A DNA stretch of 64,000 nt. Origin: Pantoea sp. Aalb (GTDB lineage: Bacteria; Pseudomonadota; Gammaproteobacteria; Enterobacterales; Enterobacteriaceae). The notes beneath the pieces are model-generated. The model searched no databases. It was not told the origin of the DNA and was given only the letters and a program-made list of their open reading frames with translations. Shown one piece after another: positions 21,267-30,396 of this stretch. Each line of letters begins with the position of its first letter. Positions within the stretch are counted from its first letter, which is position 1. The stretch lies in the NCBI RefSeq assembly GCF_009829985.1, contig NZ_SZZU01000002.1, positions 172,169-236,168 on the forward strand, given 5' to 3'. A program made the translations under genes and the position numbers.

Positions 21267-22910
21267 ATGACAACAAATTATATTTTTGTAACTGGAGGTG
21301 TTGTTTCTTCTTTAGGGAAAGGAATTACTGCAGCTTCCCTCGCAACTATCCTCGAAGCACGTGGTTTAAATGTAACTATAATAAAGCTTGACCCATATAT
21401 TAATGTTGATCCTGGTACTATTAATCCAACACAACATGGTGAAGTATTCGTTACAGATGATGGAGCTGAAACTGATTTAGATTTAGGTCATTATGAGCGT
21501 TTTATTAGAACTAAAATGTCACGTAATAATAATTTTACTACCGGTAAAATCTATTCAGAAGTACTGCAGAAAGAACGTAGAGGTGATTATCTTGGAGCTA
21601 CTATTCAAGTAATCCCACACATTACTAATGCTATTAAAGAACGTATTTTTAGAGGCGGTGAAGGTCATGATGTAGTTTTAGTAGAAATCGGCGGTACAGT
21701 AGGAGATATAGAATCATTACCATTTCTTGAAGCAATTCGTCAAATAGCTGTTGATATTAACCGTAACCATACTATATACATACATTTAACATTGGTTCCT
21801 TATATGTCTTCAACTGGTGAATTAAAAACTAAGCCAACTCAACGTTCGGTAAAAGAATTATTATCGATTGGAATTCAACCAGATGTTTTAATTTGTCGTT
21901 CTGATCGTACAGTACCAACAAACGAACGTACAAAAATTGCATTATTTTGTAATGTTTTAGAGAAAGCAGTTATTTCTTTAAAAAACGTAAATTCTATTTA
22001 TGAAATTCCATTTTTACTTAAATCGCAAAGATTAGATGATTATATTTGTAATCATTTTAATCTTATTCTTCCAGAAGCAAATTTATCGGAATGGGAAGAA
22101 GTAATTTATGAAGAGGCTAATCCCGTAGGTAAAGTTATTATTGGTATAATCGGTAAATATATAGAATTACCAGATGCGTATAAATCTGTAATTGAAGCGC
22201 TTAAACATGGTGGTTTAAAGAATCGACTAACCGTAAGCATTAAATTAATTGATGCACAAGATATTGAATTAAATGGTATTGAAGTATTAAAAGATTTAGA
22301 AGCTATTTTAATTCCTGGTGGATTTGGACAACGAGGAATAAAAGGCAAAATTATAACTGTACAATATGCTCGTGAAAATAACATACCTTATTTTGGGATT
22401 TGTCTTGGTATGCAGGTAGCTTTAATAGAATTTGCTCGTAATGTTGTTGGATTGGAAGATGCTAATTCTACAGAATTTATGCCGAATTGTAAATATCCAA
22501 TAATTGCTATGATTACTGAATGGCGAGATGAAAACGGTAATATAGAACAGCGTAATGAATATAGCAATTTAGGTGGTACAATGCGTTTGGGTGCTCAGCA
22601 ATGTCAATTAATTATAAATAGTAAAGCTCATTATTTATATGGGTCTGATCTTATCATTGAACGTCATCGTCACCGTTATGAAGTTAATAATTTATTATTA
22701 AAACAGATTGAAGCGGCTGGTTTACTTATTTCTGGTCGTTCTGAAGATAATTTATTAGTTGAAATAATTGAGATTCCAAACCACCCTTGGTTTGTAGCAT
22801 GTCAATTTCATCCAGAATTTACGTCAACTCCTCGTGATGGTCATCCATTATTTACTGATTTTATTAAAGCAGCACAAGAATATCATCAAAGATGTTTAAC
22901 AAAACTTTAA
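21267..22910 (+). CDS. pyrG: CTP synthase
   Basis: PyrG converts UTP to CTP with glutamine as nitrogen donor. The 547 residues (E. coli 545) have the N-terminal synthetase domain, with the P-loop GGVVSSLGKGI near residue 10 and KLDPYINVDPGTI. The C-terminal class I glutaminase has the nucleophile in GICLGMQ and the His/Glu pair in FHPEFTS. eno follows 84 bp downstream, as in E. coli; the spacer contains long T tracts. Confidence 0.99.
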   Translation: MTTNYIFVTGGVVSSLGKGITAASLATILEARGLNVTIIKLDPYINVDPGTINPTQHGEVFVTDDGAETDLDLGHYERFIRTKMSRNNNFTTGKIYSEVLQKERRGDYLGATIQVIPHITNAIKERIFRGGEGHDVVLVEIGGTVGDIESLPFLEAIRQIAVDINRNHTIYIHLTLVPYMSSTGELKTKPTQRSVKELLSIGIQPDVLICRSDRTVPTNERTKIALFCNVLEKAVISLKNVNSIYEIPFLLKSQRLDDYICNHFNLILPEANLSEWEEVIYEEANPVGKVIIGIIGKYIELPDAYKSVIEALKHGGLKNRLTVSIKLIDAQDIELNGIEVLKDLEAILIPGGFGQRGIKGKIITVQYARENNIPYFGICLGMQVALIEFARNVVGLEDANSTEFMPNCKYPIIAMITEWRDENGNIEQRNEYSNLGGTMRLGAQQCQLIINSKAHYLYGSDLIIERHRHRYEVNNLLLKQIEAAGLLISGRSEDNLLVEIIEIPNHPWFVACQFHPEFTSTPRDGHPLFTDFIKAAQEYHQRCLTKL

Positions 22911-22994
22911 TATAATTAAATCTATAAAAAAATTATACTCTATTTCTTGTAATTTTTTTTAATTTTTTTTTTTGTAATTTAATTAGGTAATTAT

Positions 22995-24290
22995 ATGTCT
23001 AAAATCATAAAAGTTATTGGTCGAGAAATTATTGATTCTCGAGGTAATCCTACTGTAGAAGCAGAAGTTCATTTAGAGGGTGGCTTTGTCGGTTTAGCTG
23101 CTGCACCATCAGGTACATCTACTGGATCTCGCGAATCACTAGAATTACGTGATGGTAATAATTCCCGTTTTTTAGGCAGAGGAGTAATAAAAGCAGTTTC
23201 TGCTGTCAATGGTCCTATTGCACAGTTATTAAGAGGAAAAGAAGCTATAGATCAATATAATATTGATAAACTTATGATTGAATTAGATGGTACAGATAAT
23301 AAATCTAATTTTGGTACAAATGCTATTTTAGCTATTTCTTTAGCAGTAGCTAAAGCAGCAGCTGCTTCTAAATATTTGCCATTATATGCACACATCGCTG
23401 AACTAAATGGTACTCCTGGGAAATACTCTATGCCATTGCCTATGATGAATATTATTAATGGCGGGAGGCATGCTGATAATAATATTGATATTCAAGAGTT
23501 TATGATTCAACCAGTTGGTGCAAAAACTTTAAAAGAAGCAATTCGTATAGGTTCTGAAATTTTTCATTATTTAGCAATAGTTTTGAAAAAAAAGGGTCTT
23601 AGTACTGCAGTAGGTGATGAAGGTGGATACGCACCAAATTTGAAATCTAACTCTGAAGCACTATTCATAATTTCTGAAGCAATAAAAAAAGCTGGTTATG
23701 AACTAGGTAAAGACATTACTTTTGCTTTAGACTGTGCAGCTTCTGAATTTTATCATGATAATCAATACATCTTATCAGGAGAAGGTAAAGTATTTACTTC
23801 TAAAGAATTGACTCATTATTTAGAAAATCTTACCATACAATATCCAATTATTTCAATTGAAGATGGTTTAGATGAAAATGATTGGGATGGTTTTATTTAT
23901 CAAACAAAAATTTTAGGTAATAAAATTCAGTTAGTAGGAGACGATTTATTTGTAACAAATTCTAAGATTATAAAAAAAGGTATTGAAAAAGGTATTGCTA
24001 ACTCTGTATTAATTAAATATAACCAAATTGGTTCTTTAACTGAAACATTAGAAGCAATTAAATTAGCTAAAAATGCAAATTATACAGTAGTGATTTCACA
24101 TCGTTCAGGAGAAACTGAAGATGCTACTATAGCTGATTTAGCAGTAGGTACACAAGCTGGTCAAATTAAAACTGGTTCTATGAGTCGCTCTGAACGTGTT
24201 GCTAAATATAACCAATTAATTCGTATCGAAGAAGCTTTAGGTAAAAAAGCACTTTTCCATGGTTTAAAAGAAGTAAAAAATAGGTTTTAA
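22995..24290 (+). CDS. eno: Enolase
   Basis: Enolase converts 2-phosphoglycerate to phosphoenolpyruvate, a precursor that AroF in this window also uses. The 431 residues (E. coli 432) keep GREIIDSRGNPTVE, the catalytic GDEGGYAPN loop, the metal ligands in FALDCAASEF, SIEDGLDENDW and VGDDLFVTN, and the SHRSGETED signature. In E. coli enolase is also part of the RNA degradosome; whether that holds here cannot be seen. Confidence 0.99.
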   Translation: MSKIIKVIGREIIDSRGNPTVEAEVHLEGGFVGLAAAPSGTSTGSRESLELRDGNNSRFLGRGVIKAVSAVNGPIAQLLRGKEAIDQYNIDKLMIELDGTDNKSNFGTNAILAISLAVAKAAAASKYLPLYAHIAELNGTPGKYSMPLPMMNIINGGRHADNNIDIQEFMIQPVGAKTLKEAIRIGSEIFHYLAIVLKKKGLSTAVGDEGGYAPNLKSNSEALFIISEAIKKAGYELGKDITFALDCAASEFYHDNQYILSGEGKVFTSKELTHYLENLTIQYPIISIEDGLDENDWDGFIYQTKILGNKIQLVGDDLFVTNSKIIKKGIEKGIANSVLIKYNQIGSLTETLEAIKLAKNANYTVVISHRSGETEDATIADLAVGTQAGQIKTGSMSRSERVAKYNQLIRIEEALGKKALFHGLKEVKNRF

Positions 24291-24388
24291 TTGATTTTAA
24301 AATTATAAATATTATTTTTTGAGCAATTAATTGTTTTTTTTAAAAAAATATTATTTCCGTCTTAAAAATATGAAGATTAGCTAAGTAA

Positions 24389-25060
24389 ATGTTCTATCCA
24401 ATTAATGAAATATTTCAGACACTACAAGGTGAAGGTATTTATACAGGTATTCCAGCTATATTCATTCGTTTACAAGGATGCCCGATACGTTGTAGCTGGT
24501 GTGATACTAAATATACTTGGGAAAAATTAGATCAAATGGAGACTTCATTAGATAATATCATAAAGAAAAAAGTAGTAAGTAATACTTGGTCTAATATCGA
24601 TGTATCAATGTTAATAAAGACTATTCATAGCCAAAATTGGAATACATATCATATTGTTATTACGGGTGGTGAACCAGCTATATATGACCTACGTCCTTTA
24701 ACTTATAAACTGGAAAAATTAGGTTTTGTTTGTCAGGTTGAAACTAGCGGAACTCATGAAATTAATTGCTCAGAAAAAACATGGGTAACTGTTTCACCGA
24801 AAGTTAATATTTGTAATAAGTATAGTGTTTTACAACAAGTATTGAAGCGAGCGGATGAAATTAAACATCCAGTAGCACGTTTTCGTGATATTGAAGTATT
24901 GGAAATGTTATTATCAGAATTGAAAGATCAAAAAAAACGTGTAATAGTATTACAACCGATTAATAAAAGTCATTTTGCAACTAAATTATGTATTAAAACT
25001 TGTCTTGAGCGTAATTGGCGCTTTTCAATACAATCACATAAATATTTAAATATTAATTAG
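24389..25060 (+). CDS. queE: 7-carboxy-7-deazaguanine synthase QueE
   Basis: QueE is a radical-SAM enzyme that turns the product of QueD into 7-carboxy-7-deazaguanine in the queuosine pathway. The 223 residues (E. coli 223) carry the cluster motif in LQGCPIRCSWCDTKYTW near residues 30-45, then ITGGEPAIYDL, ETSGTHE and the C-terminal THKYLNI-like SHKYLNIN. It is convergent with queD, the next enzyme needed, as in E. coli. Confidence 0.98.
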   Translation: MFYPINEIFQTLQGEGIYTGIPAIFIRLQGCPIRCSWCDTKYTWEKLDQMETSLDNIIKKKVVSNTWSNIDVSMLIKTIHSQNWNTYHIVITGGEPAIYDLRPLTYKLEKLGFVCQVETSGTHEINCSEKTWVTVSPKVNICNKYSVLQQVLKRADEIKHPVARFRDIEVLEMLLSELKDQKKRVIVLQPINKSHFATKLCIKTCLERNWRFSIQSHKYLNIN

Positions 25061-25113
25061 CTCATAATTTTATTATTATATCTTAAATTATATTCTTTAT
25101 TAATAAGTAAAAT

Positions 25114-25473
25114 TTAACCTTGATAAATACATCCAGAGGTACAAGTTTCTTTAATAATAACTGATGTTAATCCCGGTAATATAGGTTTTATTTTTTTCCA
25201 AATCCACTTCGCTAAAAGTTCACTAGTTGGATTTTCTAAACCATTAATCTCATTGAGATAATGATGATCTAAACTATCATAAATTGGTTTAAATGCTGTC
25301 TGTATTTCAGCAAAATCCATTATCCATCCATTATGAGGATTAATAGAACCAGTAACTTCAAGCCGAACTTTAAAAGAATGGCCATGTAAACGGCTACATT
25401 TATGTTCTTTCGGTAAATTAATTAAGCGATGAGCTGCTTCAAATTGAAATTCTTTAAATAATGTTATAGGCAT
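25114..25473 (-). CDS. queD: 6-carboxytetrahydropterin synthase QueD
   Basis: QueD makes 6-carboxy-5,6,7,8-tetrahydropterin from dihydroneopterin triphosphate, an early queuosine step. The protein shows the PTPS fold motifs FEAAHRL and LHGHSF, whose histidines bind zinc, then LDHHYLN, ENPTSELLAKWIW and KETCTSGCIY. I chose the ATG at 25473 (MPITLFKEF, 119 residues) because it aligns with the E. coli N terminus (121). The frame is open to a GTG at 25509, which would add 12 unrelated residues. Confidence 0.96.
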   Translation of the reverse strand: MPITLFKEFQFEAAHRLINLPKEHKCSRLHGHSFKVRLEVTGSINPHNGWIMDFAEIQTAFKPIYDSLDHHYLNEINGLENPTSELLAKWIWKKIKPILPGLTSVIIKETCTSGCIYQG

Positions 25474-25707
25474 TTTTATTTTTTTATACAAAATAAAATT
25501 ATTTATCACTGTGTGTTATCAAAATAATGATATTACTTCTTTACAAAATTTAATAGTTAAATTTATATAAAAATTAGTTAGTCATTTTAGTTATTTATTA
25601 TACATAAGCTTTATTTTCATCACTAAGATATAAGGCAGTAATCTATTCTTCTTATTTATTTGCTATCAATGAATTATTTAGACTGCTAATCTGGAATTTT
25701 TAAAGGA

Positions 25708-27525
25708 ATGAGCACTCAACCACCATTAAATGTAAATTTATTGTTTCCTCTTACTTCTGAACAACTAGCACGTTTAAAAGAGGTAATAATAGATTTTGAT
25801 ACTAATCAATTGGCTTGGCTTTCTGGTTATTTTTGGGGTATAGGGAATAATCATATTCCAACTAATTTAGTTAAATTACCAGATCAAACAATACCAATCA
25901 TTACGTTAATTTCTGCTTCACAAACTGGTAATGCACGTCGTATTGCAGAGCAATTATATAATGATCTTCTAATGGCTAAATTAAAAGTTAATTTAATAAA
26001 TGCTGGCAATTATAATTATAAAAAAATTAATCAAGAAAAGATAATATTATTGGTGACATCTACCCAAGGTGAAGGTGAACCGCCAGAAGAAGCATTATCT
26101 TTATATAAATTTTTAATGTCGAAAAGAGCCCCAAAATTTAAAAATACGCTTTTTGCTATTTTCGGTCTCGGAGATGCTTCATATAAATTTTTTAGTAAAG
26201 CTGGGCAAGACTTTGATCTTTGTTTTGCAACACTCGGAGCTGAACGTTTATTAGATCGTGTTGATGCTGATTTGGATTATGATAAACAAGCTAGTACTTG
26301 GAGAAAACAAATAACAAAAATTTTAAAAAATCGATTATTAAGAGAATCTTCTATTATTCCTAATATGATAACAACTAGTGATAGCTTAAACGTCGATAAA
26401 ATAAACTGTTCTTTATATACTAAAGAAAATCCGTTAATAGCTAAAGTTATTGTAAATCAAAAAATTACTGGACGTTATTCTAATAAAGACATACACCATA
26501 TAGAGATAGATTTAGGTACTTCTGGTTTACATTATAAACCAGGTGATGCGGTTGGTATTTGGTATGAAAATGATATAGAACTAATAAAAGAACTCATGGA
26601 ACTTGTATGTTTAAATGGAGACGAAATAGTTGAAGTATACGGTCAAAATTTAACTTTAAAAGATTCTTTACAAAAATATTTTGAATTAACTGTTAATACG
26701 CCACTTATAATAAAAAATTATGCTGTTATTTCGTGTAACAAATTTTTAACTACCTTAACTAGTGATCATATAAAGTTAAAAACTTACGCACAAAATTTTC
26801 CAATTGTAGATATGATACGTAAATTTCCGACTACAATGAAAGCTAGTCAATTAATCAGTTTATTACGACCATTAACTCCACGTTTTTATTCTATATCATC
26901 ATCTCAGCTTGAGACTGATAGTGAAGTGCATATAACAGTAAGTGCTGTACGTTACAAAATAGATGGATATATACGTGGTGGAGGTGCATCTACATGGTTA
27001 ATTGATCGTATTAAAGAAGACGATTCAATTCGTCTTTTTATACAGCAAAATAATAATTTTCGTTTACCTCTTAATCCTAATTCTTCAATAATTATGATTG
27101 CATCAGGTACAGGTATAGCACCATTTCGTGCATTTATGCAACAAAGGGATAACGATGGTGCAAATGGTAAAAACTGGCTTTTTTTTGGAAATCCTCATTT
27201 TTTAGAGGATTTTCTTTATCAAATAGAATGGCAAAGATATTTTAAAAAAGGTTTATTAACTAATATAGACCTTGCTTGGTCACGTGACCAAAATAAAAAG
27301 ATTTATATACAAGATAAAATACGTTTAAAAGGAAAAGAAATATGGAAATGGATTCAAGATGGAGCTTATCTTTATGTTTGTGGTGCTATTAATAACATGG
27401 CAAAAGAGGTTGAACAAGCATTATTAGATATATTGATTAAATATGGTAATATGAATAATCATACATCTAATGACTTTTTAAATGATTTGCGCGTTGAGCG
27501 CCGTTATCAAAGAGATGTTTATTGA
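25708..27525 (+). CDS. cysJ: Sulfite reductase flavoprotein alpha subunit
   Basis: CysJ takes electrons from NADPH through FAD and FMN to CysI for the six-electron reduction of sulfite to sulfide. The 605 residues (E. coli 599) have the flavodoxin domain (SASQTGNARRIA near residue 70, TSTQGEGEPPEEA, FGLGDASY), then the FAD part (RFYSISSSQ, GGGASTWL) and the NADPH part (MIASGTGIAPFRAFMQQR, FFGNPH, YVCGA). An AAAGGA Shine-Dalgarno precedes the ATG. The cysI ATG follows the stop directly. Confidence 0.98.
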   Translation: MSTQPPLNVNLLFPLTSEQLARLKEVIIDFDTNQLAWLSGYFWGIGNNHIPTNLVKLPDQTIPIITLISASQTGNARRIAEQLYNDLLMAKLKVNLINAGNYNYKKINQEKIILLVTSTQGEGEPPEEALSLYKFLMSKRAPKFKNTLFAIFGLGDASYKFFSKAGQDFDLCFATLGAERLLDRVDADLDYDKQASTWRKQITKILKNRLLRESSIIPNMITTSDSLNVDKINCSLYTKENPLIAKVIVNQKITGRYSNKDIHHIEIDLGTSGLHYKPGDAVGIWYENDIELIKELMELVCLNGDEIVEVYGQNLTLKDSLQKYFELTVNTPLIIKNYAVISCNKFLTTLTSDHIKLKTYAQNFPIVDMIRKFPTTMKASQLISLLRPLTPRFYSISSSQLETDSEVHITVSAVRYKIDGYIRGGGASTWLIDRIKEDDSIRLFIQQNNNFRLPLNPNSSIIMIASGTGIAPFRAFMQQRDNDGANGKNWLFFGNPHFLEDFLYQIEWQRYFKKGLLTNIDLAWSRDQNKKIYIQDKIRLKGKEIWKWIQDGAYLYVCGAINNMAKEVEQALLDILIKYGNMNNHTSNDFLNDLRVERRYQRDVY

Positions 27526-29256
27526 ATGAATAAAATATCTTCGGAACTACTAATTGTTAAAGGCGAACTATCTGATGAAGAACGTCTAAAAAAACAAAGT
27601 AATTATTTACGTGGTACTATTATTGACGATTTAAATAATGATTTAACCGGCGGATTTACTGGGGATAATTTTTCATTAATCCGTTTTCACGGTATGTATC
27701 AACAAGACGATCGAGATATTCGATTAGAACGTGCTGATCAAAAACTTGAACCACGATATTCTATGATGTTACGTTGTCGTTTGCCAGCTGGATTAATCAC
27801 GCCAAAGCAGTGGTTAGCTATTAATAAATTTGCTACTGATAAAACTATTTATGGTAGTATTAGGTTAACTAATCGTCAAACTTTTCAATTTCACGGTATT
27901 TTAAAAAAAAATGTGAAATTATCACACCAAATGTTGCATTCAATAGGTCTTGATTCATTAGCTACAGCTAATGATGTTAATCGAAATATAATTTGTACTT
28001 CAAATCCTATTTCAGCACAACTATATGAAGAGATCTATAAGTTAACAAAAAAAATTTCTGAATATTTTTTACCGCAAACCCGTGCGTATGCTGAAATTTG
28101 GTGGGATGAAAAAAAAACTAAATGTATTGATAAAGAACCTATACTCGGTAACACTTATTTACCACGTAAATTTAAAATATCAATAGCAATACCTCCGTAT
28201 AATGATGTTGATTTACATGCGAACGATCTTAATTTTATTGCCATTATAGAAAACAATAATTTAATCGGTTTTAATTTACTTGTAGGTGGTGGATTATCAA
28301 TTGAACATGGTAATAAAATGACTTATGCACGCACTGCTAGTGAGTTTGGTTTTTTTCCATTAAATAAACTTTTAGATGTAGCCTCTGCTGTATTAACTAT
28401 ACAACGTGATTGGGGTAATCGTACTAATCGTAAAAATGCTAAAACTAAATATACATTAGAGCGTGTAGGAATAGAAGTATTTAAACTTGAAGTAGAAAAA
28501 CGTTCTGGAATAAAATTTAAAGCAATTTATCCTTATGAGTTTACTACTCGTAGTGATCGTATTGGTTGGATAAAAAATATTGATAATAACAAATGGAATT
28601 TAACTTTGTTTATAGAAAATGGTCGCTTATTAGATGATTTAAATGGCTGTCTTCTTAAAAGTGGCATTGCTGAAATTGCTTCAGTACATGAAGGTGAGTT
28701 TCGTATAACTGCTAATCAAAATTTAATTATTGCTAATGTTCCTGAGTATCACAAAATCAAAATTGAAAATATTGCTTACAAGTATGGTCTTATAAAAACA
28801 ATAACATCTCAACGTGAAAACTCTATGGCATGCGTATCTTTTCCTACTTGTCCATTAGCAATGGCTGAAGCTGAACGTTTATTATCATTTTTTGTAACAA
28901 AAATTGAAAAAATAATGCATAAACATGGATTAGATAAAGAATATATAGTATTCCGTATTACTGGCTGTCCTAACGGATGTGGTCGTGCTATGTTAGCAGA
29001 ATTAGGATTAGTAGGCAAAGCGTTAGGATATTATAACTTATATATTGGCGGTAATCGTATAGGCACTCGTATTCCACGGATGTATCGTGAAAATATTCAA
29101 GAGAATGAAATTCTTAGTAATATTGATCAGCTAATTGCTGATTGGGCTCAAAAACGTAATTCTGCAGAAGATTTTGGTGACTTTGTTATTCGGACAGGTA
29201 TTGTTAAAGCTGTAGTTAATCCCGTTTATGATTTTTGGAATGAAGAGGTAATATGA
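27526..29256 (+). CDS. cysI: Sulfite reductase hemoprotein beta subunit
   Basis: CysI binds siroheme and a 4Fe-4S cluster and reduces sulfite to sulfide. The 576 residues (E. coli 570) carry the cluster cysteines in ACVSFPTCPLAMAEAER and GCPNGCGRAM, plus GSIRLTNRQTFQFHG in the N-terminal half. CysG, which makes siroheme, is encoded 1.1 kb downstream. The start immediately follows the cysJ stop, and the stop overlaps the cysH ATG (ATGA). A run of nine A lies near 28107. Confidence 0.98.
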   Translation: MNKISSELLIVKGELSDEERLKKQSNYLRGTIIDDLNNDLTGGFTGDNFSLIRFHGMYQQDDRDIRLERADQKLEPRYSMMLRCRLPAGLITPKQWLAINKFATDKTIYGSIRLTNRQTFQFHGILKKNVKLSHQMLHSIGLDSLATANDVNRNIICTSNPISAQLYEEIYKLTKKISEYFLPQTRAYAEIWWDEKKTKCIDKEPILGNTYLPRKFKISIAIPPYNDVDLHANDLNFIAIIENNNLIGFNLLVGGGLSIEHGNKMTYARTASEFGFFPLNKLLDVASAVLTIQRDWGNRTNRKNAKTKYTLERVGIEVFKLEVEKRSGIKFKAIYPYEFTTRSDRIGWIKNIDNNKWNLTLFIENGRLLDDLNGCLLKSGIAEIASVHEGEFRITANQNLIIANVPEYHKIKIENIAYKYGLIKTITSQRENSMACVSFPTCPLAMAEAERLLSFFVTKIEKIMHKHGLDKEYIVFRITGCPNGCGRAMLAELGLVGKALGYYNLYIGGNRIGTRIPRMYRENIQENEILSNIDQLIADWAQKRNSAEDFGDFVIRTGIVKAVVNPVYDFWNEEVI

Positions 29257-29996
29257 AATTAATTAATTTTTCATCACTTAATAATTTATCAGGCATTGAT
29301 TGTATGGAAAAGATATCTCAATTTAATATTGAATTAGAAAAGTATTCAGCAGAAGAACGCATAAGTTGGGCATTGAAAAAATTATCAGGTGTTTTTGTCC
29401 TATCTTCTAGTTTTGGTATTCAGTCATCAGTTTTACTTCATATGGTGACGAAACAAGATCCAAATATTCCCGTAATACTAATAGATACCGGTTATCTTTT
29501 TCCAGAAACTTACCGTTTTATTGATGAACTAACAAATCAGTTTAATTTAAATTTACATGTATTTCGTGCGAAACTTTCTCCTACTTGGCAAGAAATACGT
29601 TATGGTAAATTATGGGAACAAGGTATAAAAGGAATTGAACAATATAATAAAATTAATAAAGTAGAGCCAATGAAGAAAGCATTAAAAAAATTAAAAGCTC
29701 AAACTTGGTTTGCAGGATTACGTCGTTATCAATCTAATAGCCGTTCTAAATTAAAAATATTAGATATTCAAAAAGATGTTTTTAAAGTATTACCAATTGT
29801 TGATTGGAATAATCACCAAGTACATCAGTATATTAAATATTATAAGCTTAAATATCATCCGCTATGGGAAAAAGGTTATTTATCGGTAGGCGATACACAT
29901 ACTACGAAACAATGGAAACCTGGCATGAATGAAGAAGAAACACGTTTTTTTGGATTAAAGCGAGAATGTGGTTTACATGAATATAAAAATATTTAA
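29253..29996 (+). CDS. cysH: Phosphoadenosine phosphosulfate reductase
   Basis: CysH reduces PAPS to sulfite with thioredoxin or glutaredoxin. The 247 residues (E. coli 244) have the PP-loop-like SSSFGIQSSVLLHM, the DTGYLFPETY block, TWFAGLRRYQS, and the redox cysteine in the C-terminal RECGLHEY. Its ATG overlaps the cysI stop, so translation is coupled and cysJIH form one operon. Confidence 0.98.
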   Translation: MKLINFSSLNNLSGIDCMEKISQFNIELEKYSAEERISWALKKLSGVFVLSSSFGIQSSVLLHMVTKQDPNIPVILIDTGYLFPETYRFIDELTNQFNLNLHVFRAKLSPTWQEIRYGKLWEQGIKGIEQYNKINKVEPMKKALKKLKAQTWFAGLRRYQSNSRSKLKILDIQKDVFKVLPIVDWNNHQVHQYIKYYKLKYHPLWEKGYLSVGDTHTTKQWKPGMNEEETRFFGLKRECGLHEYKNI

Positions 29997-30364
29997 ATTA
30001 AATTATTTCCAATTAAAAAATGATCTTTATACGTAGTATATTTTTAATATTTTTAAAATGAATAACTATATATTATCACTCTAAAATAATATAAAAGATT
30101 CTTATCTTCGTATATATATTAATATAATAAAAAAATTAATTTTGTATTTACTAAGCATACGGCATACTTAGTGTATATATAAAGCTTATAGATTAACTAT
30201 TTTTAATATTCATTTTCCTTGAATACATTATAAAATATATATAACAATAATTATATTCATGATGATTCACATCATATAATCAGTAATTTTATGATTATTC
30301 CATTAAATAACTATTCATTCCAATTCGGAATTTTATCTAGTAAACATTAGAGAAGTATAGTTAT
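29997..30364 (+). other. Gene-free spacer between cysH and cysG
   Basis: In E. coli K-12 the interval between cysH and cysD holds iap, cas genes and a CRISPR array. Here about 370 bp remain, AT-rich, without a repeat array, a cas fragment or an open frame. It ends at a hairpin before cysG. Confidence 0.65.
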
Positions 30365-30391
30365 GCTAATTTATTTTTTAAATTAGCAAGG
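30365..30391 (+). promoter_or_regulatory. Hairpin abutting the cysG ribosome binding site
   Basis: A perfect 9-bp stem (GCTAATTTA and TAAATTAGC) with a five-T loop occupies 30365-30387. The AAGG Shine-Dalgarno follows at 30388-30391, and the GTG start of cysG is 5 nt later. The structure is plain in the sequence. Whether it controls cysG translation, or is a chance AT palindrome, cannot be decided from one genome. Confidence 0.4.
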
Positions 30392-30396
30392 TTAAC

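Noticed and set aside
29997..30396. Possible CRISPR array, since E. coli has one between cysH and cysD
   Set aside because: No repeated 28-29 bp unit with spacers is present, and no cas gene fragment is seen.
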